From an uncultured Selenomonas sp. (GTDB lineage: Bacteria; Bacillota; Negativicutes; Selenomonadales; Selenomonadaceae), in assembly GCA_938045435.1 (NCBI GenBank), contig CALIBA010000301.1:1-8185 (forward strand): a stretch of DNA of 8,185 bases. Direction: 5' to 3'. Positions 4,401 through 8,185 of the stretch are shown one piece after another. The position numbers and the translations under genes were made by a program. Below the pieces are notes generated by a model. That model saw nothing but the letters and a program-made list of their open reading frames with translations. It was not told the DNA's origin and searched no databases. Each line of letters opens with the position of its first letter. Within the stretch, counting starts at the first letter, position 1.

Positions 4401-7333
4401 GATGCGCCGTAGACGTTCCCTCCTATGCTGCCGCCAGATACTTTGGCGATGTTCTGCGTCGCACTGCCGCTGGCATTGTCTGCGCTCAGAGCCGCACCGT
4501 AGACGTTCCCTGTTACGGTGCCCCCGCTTATTTCGGCGCGGTTCTCGATTGCGCTGCCGGCACGCGTGCGAACGTCGGCGCCATAGACACTGGCTGCATT
4601 TGCGCCGCTGCTGAGTATGACGGTGTTCTTCACGGCATCACCGGTGGGCAGTGCGCCGCTCGCGTTTCTCTTATGGTTTTCGACCAATCCGCCATAGGCT
4701 GCATCTGTGAGGCTGCCGCCGCTGACGGTCAGTTTGTTGTTGGTTACGGTGTTGCCGACGGCGGTGCGTCCACCCCAGGCTGCGCTGTGCGTGCCATCGG
4801 CCGCTGTGTAGGCTGCGCCTGTGTTGTTCTGGAACTGGTACCCGCTGAGGTACACGCTGCGGGCCTGTGCTGCGTGGCTGTCGGTGTCGATGACGAATTC
4901 CAGGTCCCCTTGAACTCTTTCCTTTGCTCCTATGGGCGCATAGGTGTCTTTGCCCCCTTGAACGAAGTTCAGTCCTGCATTGTTGTGCATCAGGGTAAAG
5001 AGGCGATCATTGTAGGTGCTCGGTGTCAGCGAAAGGCTGCCCGTATTTGCCTCGACCCCCGCCCAGTCAAGGCCTGTGGTTGCGCCGCCCGCAATCGTAA
5101 GCAGCGTACTCCCGAGGGGCATCGTGCTCTTTAGGTTGGCGCGTATTTTATCAAAGTTGGCGATGCCGCGCACATTGATATTTGCAGCGTTGATATTAAG
5201 TGTGTTATTGGTCACGGCGTCATGTGCGTGCCCGCTGCTGCCGCCGCCGTAAATTTTCGTATTGGAAAGCGTAGGCGCAGCAAACACACCAGCCGCCGAG
5301 CCAAGGTTCACGGTGTTGCTGACCGCCTTGCCGCGTCCATTGGTATAACCGCCATAAATTTCGGTGTTGGCGCCGAAGATGCCTGATGTAATGCTGACTG
5401 TATTGCCGGAGGCATCCCCATCGGATACATTGTTCGGTGCAGGAATGCCTGTATTTACCGCGATGTAACCGCCGTAGACTTTCCCCCCAGTATTGACCGT
5501 CCCGCCGCTGAGGTTCACGATATTGCCCGCTGCGTCCGCTTTCGCCGCCGGTTTCACTGCAAGTTCGGCATCAGAGGCTGTCACCCCCGTCGTGTAGCCG
5601 CCATAACCGTTTGTAATGCTGCCGCCCGTAAATGTCAGCGTATTCTCACGTGCACCGCCCTTTGCAGCGTTCGTATATCCTGCCCGGGCCTCTGTATAGC
5701 TGCCCCCGCCGATGGTCAGCGTGTTATGGTTGGTCGTACTGCCATAGTTGGAAAGGCCCGCATGAACAGTAGTCCCAACCACCGTCGGGGTTGTGGCATT
5801 TTGATAGCGGTTCCCATCCATACTCATCGTCGTCGCCGTGACCGTGCCTGTGCTTGTCACGTTGGCTCTCCGGCGCAGCTCATAGTCGCCGACCCGCGTA
5901 ATCGTAGGTGCATAGTTCTGCAACGTCAAAGCCGCTCCCGTATAGAGAGTCAGCATCGGGTTATTTATGCCCGCAGCGGCCAGCGCCGTTGTCCACGCCT
6001 GCATCTTGTCAGCTTTGATATTCTCCCATTTTAGGGTCTGGGCACTTGATGTGTCCACGGTGAGCATGGTATCACCGGAGTGAATGCCGGCGCCGAGGAC
6101 GAAGTTCATTTTCTCAAAGCTGTTGATCGACGCTGCGGTATTGCCGCTCGTCGTGACCTTTAGCGTATTTCCGGTCGTATCGTCCCCACTGGCACTGTGC
6201 CCTCCGTAGAGATGTGTATGTCCGGCACCGTTCAGTCCGCTGAGTGTGACGGTGTTGCCTGTCGCCACGCCGCTGCCCGTCGTGAAGCCGCCCGTGACCG
6301 TGCCGATGATGTCGCTGCCTCCCTTGAGGATGACTTCGTTGCCAGTCGCTTTCATGGTTGTGGACTCGGAGACGCCGCCGTAGACATGGCCTGTCCATGT
6401 CACACCATTGACGGTCAGCGTGTTCTCTGTCACCGCATTGCCGAAAATTGACCGGCCGCCGTAGAGGCTCATGGTGCCGACGGGCGCACTGTTTACCGTG
6501 ATATTCGCTTTATGGAAGCGGTTGCTGTCAAAATATATATTGGTCGCCGTCACCGTGCCGGTCCCCGACGCGTCCGTGGTGAGCCCGTATTCATAATCCC
6601 CCGAGGTTTGCCCGCTCACGGCATAATTTTGCAGTGTCAGCGCATTGCCGCCCTCAAACAGCCGCACGCGCTGTGAGCCTGGCGCAGATGCCGCCCATGT
6701 GGCTCCATTTTCTACTGTGACCTTCGACCAATCAAAACTTTGCGTACTATTATTCTGCACCTGGAGCATGGTATCGCCGGAGTGAATCCCGGTGCCGAGG
6801 ACAAAATTCATCTTTTCAAATTTATTGAGCGATGCTGCACTATTATTGCGGGCCGTAACCCTCAGCGTATTTCCGGTTACGTCGTCACTGCCTCCGGTAC
6901 TGAACCCGCCATAGAGATGGGTCAGCGCCATCCCATTCAGACCGCTCAGCGTGATGGTATTGCCCGTTGCTGTTCCGGTGCCCGCAGTATAGCCGCCCGT
7001 TACGATGCCCGTGATCGCCGCGTTGCCCTGAAGCACAAGCTCATTGTCCGTTGCACTTCCCGTTGCTGTCATATTAAGGGCACCAAAAATCTGCCCAGCC
7101 CACGTGATGCCGTCAATGGTCAGTTTATTGTTGTGCACATTACCTGTTGTGGGCGGATCGAGGCGAATGGGGGCAAACGGTGAAGCGCCCGGCGCCGTAT
7201 TCACCACCACATTCTGTCCTGTGACATCAGCCGCATGGGCGGTCTGTGCTCCCATGTACAGGCTCCCGCCTGCCGAAAGCGTACACACCACCCAAACAGC
7301 CATTCTCTGTTTTGTTTTCTTTCCAATGAACAT
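1406..7333 (-). CDS. Giant modular autotransporter adhesin (type Va-like, beta-helix passenger)
   Basis: This 1975-residue protein is predicted to cross the inner membrane by the Sec route and to display its passenger on the cell surface through its own C-terminal barrel. Residues 1-34 form a signal peptide. Residues 37-1672 are a Gly/Thr/Asn/Ala-rich passenger, low in charge and with no cysteine after Cys17, as expected for a parallel beta-helix. It reads as five units, each a run of repeats (NTVTLSGG-type strands followed by VYGG/LYGG turns) ending in a homologous linker of about 110 residues anchored at Phe172, 406, 727, 1120 and 1566. A short helical stretch (about 1669-1710) leads to a beta-barrel (to 1975) ending in NVKWMF, with the terminal aromatic residue typical of barrel assembly signals. 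AGGAGA at 7341-7346, seven bases before the ATG, fixes the start. No protease, lipase or other catalytic motif was seen, so adhesion or biofilm function is inferred from architecture. The ligand is unknown. Expression is probably from the promoter at 7613-7641. Confidence 0.93.
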   Translation of the reverse strand: MFIGKKTKQRMAVWVVCTLSAGGSLYMGAQTAHAADVTGQNVVVNTAPGASPFAPIRLDPPTTGNVHNNKLTIDGITWAGQIFGALNMTATGSATDNELVLQGNAAITGIVTGGYTAGTGTATGNTITLSGLNGMALTHLYGGFSTGGSDDVTGNTLRVTARNNSAASLNKFEKMNFVLGTGIHSGDTMLQVQNNSTQSFDWSKVTVENGATWAASAPGSQRVRLFEGGNALTLQNYAVSGQTSGDYEYGLTTDASGTGTVTATNIYFDSNRFHKANITVNSAPVGTMSLYGGRSIFGNAVTENTLTVNGVTWTGHVYGGVSESTTMKATGNEVILKGGSDIIGTVTGGFTTGSGVATGNTVTLSGLNGAGHTHLYGGHSASGDDTTGNTLKVTTSGNTAASINSFEKMNFVLGAGIHSGDTMLTVDTSSAQTLKWENIKADKMQAWTTALAAAGINNPMLTLYTGAALTLQNYAPTITRVGDYELRRRANVTSTGTVTATTMSMDGNRYQNATTPTVVGTTVHAGLSNYGSTTNHNTLTIGGGSYTEARAGYTNAAKGGARENTLTFTGGSITNGYGGYTTGVTASDAELAVKPAAKADAAGNIVNLSGGTVNTGGKVYGGYIAVNTGIPAPNNVSDGDASGNTVSITSGIFGANTEIYGGYTNGRGKAVSNTVNLGSAAGVFAAPTLSNTKIYGGGSSGHAHDAVTNNTLNINAANINVRGIANFDKIRANLKSTMPLGSTLLTIAGGATTGLDWAGVEANTGSLSLTPSTYNDRLFTLMHNNAGLNFVQGGKDTYAPIGAKERVQGDLEFVIDTDSHAAQARSVYLSGYQFQNNTGAAYTAADGTHSAAWGGRTAVGNTVTNNKLTVSGGSLTDAAYGGLVENHKRNASGALPTGDAVKNTVILSSGANAASVYGADVRTRAGSAIENRAEISGGTVTGNVYGAALSADNASGSATQNIAKVSGGSIGGNVYGASVPKTSGTADVTQNTAEISGGSIGGSVYGGQNVGTGNADQNNVKLSGGSIAGSVYGGYAAGTGSAKDNSITITGGSIGHDIYGGYAAGGKTTGNTVNIGDGSHALSAGTSIAGTIYGGNGADVKDNTLNINAKGASAGSIAGFGSITYRLNGLLNGDTLLTLRQNTSIAYGTIQKLTAQNAAAWLGNDMERKVSLFAMTGGKTLTLGGYTTGSGMERTGDLEYGLRTDNDRSATTGTLDIAAYRWQNADVTVRTAMPEAFGGKSVYRTNGETKNNKLTLASGAVLTSAVAGDTQTEQGAATGSVLTVRSGARVTGTAIGAKARGGAVQKSSAVAEGGTIAQLIGGQSASGIADTNTAELRGGTVGSMIGGESQTGAAKGNAAAVRGGSVTSAAGGKAGAASEGNSVLMQGGTAANLVGGIGASSAKDGVRVRGGSVTSSIIGGTAAHGNAVQSTAVIEGGTVRGTVLGASASGKAEQNAVTLTGGDIRADIIGARAGGDAEANTITVNTNITGNVAGAAAGAKALKNVIDLGNITVRGNVTGGQGNVTNDNIIHLRKSTVTGVITGGTAASGTGNTLVVHPGASQMSSFTGVQNLHFYLDQTVDKTAPILSLTGSSQDLRGVKIGVGVIDGKIPALRVNDQLSLIKMAAGGTLMTDAAIKNTTTGMQGVSLHYDFSITRSTPGELTATVTKAALGEQTKSFVETRAGMSDFINHGADSLASGSMNAAQKEAAKSGGYALWAATDKSNMKAKTGSYIDTNGWSLGLGWARTQRAKAGAWTFGPFVEYGHGSYGSYLNDGTHGSGKISYIGGGLMAKYAQHSGLWVEGSVHGGRAKSDYTGSIYKGTVSSYDGSSSYYAAHLGLGKELRIRRGDQLDAYLRYFYSHQAGMNATLSSGEDYTFDSVNSHRLRLGLRYTHRDSPASHVYAGLAFEYEFDGEARASFQGYSTPSPSLKGASGMLEIGYRFAPKGAKVSYDFNMTGWQGRREGVSGSANVKWMF
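1409..2296 (-). other. Autotransporter beta-barrel (translocator) domain
   Basis: Residues 1680-1975 alternate aromatic/hydrophobic and small polar residues in amphipathic strands, for example GWSLGLGWA, WTFGPFVEYG, LWVEGSVHGG, LDAYLRYFY, VYAGLAFEYEF and GMLEIGYRF. Loops between them are Gly/Ser/Asp-rich. The final NVKWMF ends in Phe, as recognised by the BAM machinery in this family. The size of about 296 residues fits the usual 12-strand translocator. The preceding ETRAGMSDFINHGADSLASG resembles the helical entry segment of this barrel family. Confidence 0.9.
2327..2650 (-). repeat. Passenger linker copy 5 (pre-barrel variant)
   Basis: Residues 1562-1669 open with SSFTGVQNLHFYL, matching the Phe-anchored start of the other four linkers. 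They then diverge, with no GD(Y/L)E motif, and end in TPGELTATVTK, matching the TGTVTA endings. It holds IPALRVNDQLSLIKM, a type of segment common just before this barrel. It may serve as the autochaperone-like final rung; that role is an inference. Confidence 0.65.
2909..3403 (-). repeat. Unit 5 repeat array with IGG/AGG-type turns
   Basis: Residues 1311-1475 hold seven tandem repeats with a period of about 23-26 residues. Each has a GG(T/S/D)-hydrophobic strand followed by a turn: LIGG, MIGG, AAGG, LVGG, IIGG, VLGA, IIGA. The tyrosine found in the YGG turns of units 1-4 is absent throughout. Looser copies (NVAGA, NVTGG, VITGG) continue to about residue 1545. Confidence 0.75.
3653..3988 (-). 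repeat. Passenger linker copy 4
   Basis: Residues 1116-1227 run from SIAGFGSITYRL, through NGDTLLTL, a tryptophan-containing segment and TGDLEYGLRTD, to TTGTLDIAAYRWQNADV. The order of motifs is the same as in linkers 1-3. Confidence 0.8.
4145..4723 (-). repeat. Unit 4 tandem VYGG/VYGA beta-helix repeats
   Basis: Residues 871-1063 hold seven repeats with turns at Tyr880, 917, 945, 975, 1005, 1032 and 1059. The spacing tightens to 28-30 and then 27 residues. The core is SGGSIGGSVYGG, followed by a variable Gly/Ala/Thr stretch and an N-x-V/A-x-(V/I)SGG strand. A further turn (TIYGG, Tyr1093) follows. This is the most regular part of the passenger. Confidence 0.85.
4316..4435 (-). repeat. Near-identical 30-base direct repeats within unit 4
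   Basis: The 30 bases at 4316-4345 and 4406-4435 differ at only two positions and are spaced exactly 90 bases (30 codons) apart. They encode GGSIGG(S/N)VYG turns. Related but more diverged copies occur near 4228 and 4497. Conservation at the DNA level suggests recent duplication or gene conversion in frame. Confidence 0.8.
4820..5167 (-). repeat. Passenger linker copy 3
   Basis: Residues 723-838 run from GIANFDKIRANL, through LGSTLLTIAGG, LDWAGVEA and VQGDLEFVIDTD, to YLSGYQFQNNT. The motif order is that of linkers 1, 2 and 4 with moderate divergence. The TGTVTA segment is replaced by AARS-like residues. Confidence 0.8.
5792..6127 (-). repeat. Passenger linker copy 2
   Basis: Residues 403-514 begin INSFEKMNFVLGAGIHSG and continue through DTMLTV, LKWENIKADK, LTLQNYAP and VGDYELRRR to STGTVTATTMSMDGNRYQN. 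It is the closest relative of linker 1 at both protein and DNA level. The DNA match is clearest at 6063-6134 and 6765-6836. Confidence 0.88.
6500..6832 (-). repeat. Passenger linker copy 1
   Basis: Residues 168-278 begin SLNKFEKMNFVLGTGIHSG and continue through DTMLQV, FDWSKVTVENG, LTLQNYAV and SGDYEYGLTTD to GTGTVTATNIYFDSNRF. The preceding beta-helix parts of units 1 and 2 (for example NTITLSGLNGMALTHLYGG and NTVTLSGLNGAGHTHLYGG) are also paralogous. Units 1 and 2 are therefore a whole-unit duplication with a 234-codon offset in their shared part. Confidence 0.88.
7232..7333 (-). other. Sec signal peptide of the autotransporter
   Basis: Residues 1-34 comprise a basic n-region (GKKTKQR), a hydrophobic core (MAVWVVCTLSAGGSLYMGA) and a c-region ending in the signal peptidase I motif AHA, followed by AD. 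Cleavage is predicted after Ala34. Cys17 lies inside the core and is not in a lipobox, so this is not a lipoprotein signal. Confidence 0.88.
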
Positions 7334-7344
7334 AACGATCTCTC

Positions 7345-7464
7345 CTATACATGGCGTTGCAACACATGGCTCCCGCAGAGCATAATGCAGCAGACCATCA
7401 CTCCGATTCCTTTCCTCTTCAGAAAAAGGTCAATCTTCTGATTACATTCCGTTCTAAAATCCAT
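7345..7464 (-). CDS. Possible small leader ORF (39 codons) coupled to the autotransporter
   Basis: ATG at 7464-7462 opens a 39-residue frame (starts MDFRTECNQKIDLFLKRKG, ends MLCGSHVLQRHV) that stops with TAG at 7347-7345. That stop overlaps the AGGAGA ribosome binding site of the autotransporter, an arrangement suited to termination-reinitiation coupling. The product has a basic stretch followed by a short Cys-rich hydrophobic run (IGVMVCCIMLCG). An AAAGGAG sequence precedes the ATG but leaves only one base of spacing, which is poor. An internal ATG at codon 23, preceded by AGGAAAGG, would give a 17-residue peptide instead. No family is recognised, and it may be a chance frame. Confidence 0.25.
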   Translation of the reverse strand: MDFRTECNQKIDLFLKRKGIGVMVCCIMLCGSHVLQRHV

Positions 7465-7505
7465 ACTCCTTTGTTATGCTCATCTTTTATTCTCGGTTCT
7501 TGTTC

Positions 7506-7554
7506 CGGCGTTCTCGACATGATGCGATGCCTGCATCGCTCTAAGCCAGCGCCG
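7506..7554. promoter_or_regulatory. Long imperfect hairpin in the predicted autotransporter leader
   Basis: A perfect 7-bp inverted repeat GCGATGC/GCATCGC with a two-base spacer (7524-7530 and 7533-7539) is nested inside an outer CGGCG/CGCCG pair (7506-7510 and 7550-7554). It is a GC-rich island in AT-rich DNA. It would lie about 50 to 100 bases into the leader if the promoter at 7613-7641 is correct. No T-run follows on either strand, so it is not a classic terminator. It could be an operator, an RNA-stabilising stem or a protein-binding RNA element. Confidence 0.5.
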
Positions 7555-7575
7555 ATTTATCTATGATTTGTACTG

Positions 7576-7620
7576 CATATGTACTACGTTCCTACGAGAC
7601 ATATGAAAAGACATCATATG
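7576..7620. repeat. Three CATATG palindromes around the promoter
   Basis: CATATG occurs at 7576-7581, 7600-7605 and 7615-7620. The last overlaps the -10 box of the putative autotransporter promoter, the middle one falls at the expected start site, and the first lies about 25 bases inside the transcript. The clustering suggests possible repressor sites. The words are short and AT-rich, so chance remains possible. Confidence 0.35.
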
Positions 7621-7641
7621 TTTTCCAATAGAGATAGTCTA
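7613..7641 (-). promoter_or_regulatory. Putative sigma-A promoter of the autotransporter
   Basis: On the minus strand TAGACT (7641-7636, 4 of 6 to TTGACA) and TATGAT (7618-7613, 5 of 6 to TATAAT) are separated by 17 bases. This is the same -10 word and spacing as the AI-2E promoter candidate. Transcription would begin near 7606, giving a leader of about 270 bases. The -35 match is imperfect. A second TATGAT at 7696-7691 lacks a good -35. Confidence 0.5.
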
Positions 7642-7656
7642 ACAATCTTTTCTCAT
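7639..7656 (-). CDS. Five-codon mini-ORF with strong ribosome binding site
   Basis: GGGAGG (7670-7665) lies eight bases before ATG AGA AAA GAT TGT TAG, encoding MRKDC. The Shine-Dalgarno site is better than that of many real genes, yet the frame closes at once. It may be a remnant of a lost gene start, a leader peptide, or chance. It overlaps the -35 box of the putative promoter, so it would be translated only from a transcript starting further upstream. Confidence 0.15.
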   Translation of the reverse strand: MRKDC

Positions 7657-7697
7657 GGCAATATCCTCCCATCGTATTTTGTTCTATAGTATCATAT

Positions 7698-7724
7698 TCT
7701 GGAAAAAAGAACCAGATAAATCTG
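7698..7724. repeat. Overlapping small inverted repeats upstream of the promoter
   Basis: TCTGG/CCAGA (7698-7702 and 7712-7716, 9-base loop) overlaps CAGAT/ATCTG (7713-7717 and 7720-7724, two-base spacer). The CCAGA arm is shared, so the two pairings are alternatives. They lie between the atpC terminator and the autotransporter promoter and could be an activator site. Arms of five bases are weak evidence. Confidence 0.25.
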
Positions 7725-7738
7725 ATATAATTCATCAT

Positions 7739-7791
7739 AAAAAAAGGAATACGAAGCCAACACATCGCTTTTATGCATCGGTTTCGTATTC
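7739..7791 (-). terminator. Intrinsic terminator of the atp operon
   Basis: A 12-bp stem (7747-7758 with 7780-7791, one mismatch) is followed on the minus strand by C and seven T's (7745-7739). It begins eight bases after the atpC stop codon. It closes the ATP synthase operon and separates it from the autotransporter. Confidence 0.85.
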
Positions 7792-7798
7792 ACATTAT

Positions 7799-8185
7799 TT
7801 ACAGCCCCTCAATGGGGGTTTTCGTTGCCTGTAACCGTGCAACGGCACGGCGAAGCGCGAGGTTCGCACGCTGCTCATCAATGGTCTTGTGCATCTCGGG
7901 ATGCTCACGCAGCTGTTTGAGGCGCTCTGCCGCACGCTCATAGGCGCGCTGGGCGCGGTTGATGTCGATGTCAATCGGCTCCTCCGCAGCGGTCGCGAGC
8001 ACGGTGATCTTCTTAGGCGTGACCTCCATGAAGCCGCCCGCCACGGCAAAGAGCTGTTCTCCACCGCCGACCTGGATTCTCATGGCATGCGGCTGAAGCC
8101 CTGTGACGAGAGGAATGTGCTCCGGCAGGATGCCGATCTCGCCGCCCGTGGACCGGGCGATGAGCATCTCGATGTCGGCGGCGTA
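7799..8185 (-). CDS. atpC: F1Fo ATP synthase epsilon subunit (5' end off window)
   Basis: The 128 visible residues start mid-protein (YAADIEMLIARSTGGEIGIL). About 10-16 N-terminal residues are missing off the right edge, judged from the usual length of 134-140. The internal ATG at 8167 is not the true start. Epsilon sits on the central stalk with gamma, couples F1 to the membrane rotor and can inhibit ATP hydrolysis. Family features visible are GEIGILPEHIPLVTGLQPH and the beta-sandwich strand FAVAGGFMEVTPKKITVL. A C-terminal helical hairpin follows (helices near visible residues 74-94 and 101-121). IDINRA at visible residues 73-78 matches the I(L)DxxRA ATP-binding motif described in the Bacillus PS3 epsilon subunit. 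atpC is usually the last gene of the operon, consistent with the terminator immediately downstream. Assignment is secure. Confidence 0.96.
   Translation of the reverse strand, partial: YAADIEMLIARSTGGEIGILPEHIPLVTGLQPHAMRIQVGGGEQLFAVAGGFMEVTPKKITVLATAAEEPIDIDINRAQRAYERAAERLKQLREHPEMHKTIDEQRANLALRRAVARLQATKTPIEGL

Larger units (their letters stand above)
7334..7798 (-). other. Long AT-rich intergenic leader region
   Basis: This 465-base gap between atpC and the autotransporter is visibly more AT-rich than either gene. It holds, in transcription order, the atpC terminator, small inverted repeats, a five-codon ORF, a promoter candidate with CATATG palindromes, a long hairpin and a possible 39-codon ORF abutting the autotransporter. 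No known riboswitch class was recognised. A plus-strand open frame (7351-7566) shows no protein-like features and is not annotated. Confidence 0.6.

Noticed and set aside
4145..4723. Possible CRISPR array because of regular repeats
   Set aside because: The repeats are in-frame protein-coding units with diverging sequence. They have no constant repeat-spacer alternation and no cas genes nearby.
7428..7433. TTGACC as a -35 box for the autotransporter
   Set aside because: The bases 16-18 downstream (GGAATC region) give no acceptable -10 element.
7799..8064. Alternative minus-strand frame of 89 codons inside atpC
   Set aside because: It is Arg/Ser-rich with no domain and is fully overlapped by the clear epsilon subunit frame.

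Overview
The window reads as a chromosomal segment from a Gram-negative-walled Firmicute (class Negativicutes, Selenomonas/Centipeda-like). This is an inference. It rests on a very large type V autotransporter, which needs an outer membrane, combined with Firmicute-style strong Shine-Dalgarno sites (AGGAGG, AGGAGA) and an ATP synthase epsilon subunit of Bacillus-like type. No species can be named from the sequence alone.

All three confident genes lie on the minus strand, so transcription runs from high to low coordinates. At the right edge is the 3' end of atpC (7799-8185), the last gene of an atp operon that continues outside the window. It is closed by an intrinsic terminator at 7739-7791. 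A 465-base AT-rich gap follows, holding a plausible sigma-A promoter (7613-7641), three CATATG palindromes, a long hairpin and a possible 39-codon leader ORF whose stop lies in the next gene's ribosome binding site. Then comes a 1975-residue autotransporter (1406-7333), closed by a terminator (1319-1373). A separate promoter (1254-1282) drives a 343-residue AI-2E family membrane protein (170-1201), closed by a perfect 15-bp bidirectional terminator (112-148). The leftmost 111 bases contain no gene I can support.

The autotransporter dominates. It has a signal peptide, then a passenger that reads as five composite units. Each unit is a glycine-rich beta-helix array followed by a recognisably homologous linker of about 110 residues. 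The units grow in length toward the C-terminus, and the last carries a different repeat flavour (IGG/AGG instead of YGG). A roughly 296-residue beta-barrel ending in Phe closes the protein. The three genes show no shared pathway. Each seems to be its own transcription unit, and the autotransporter has the most elaborate upstream region. I see no CRISPR array, insertion sequence, tRNA or rRNA.
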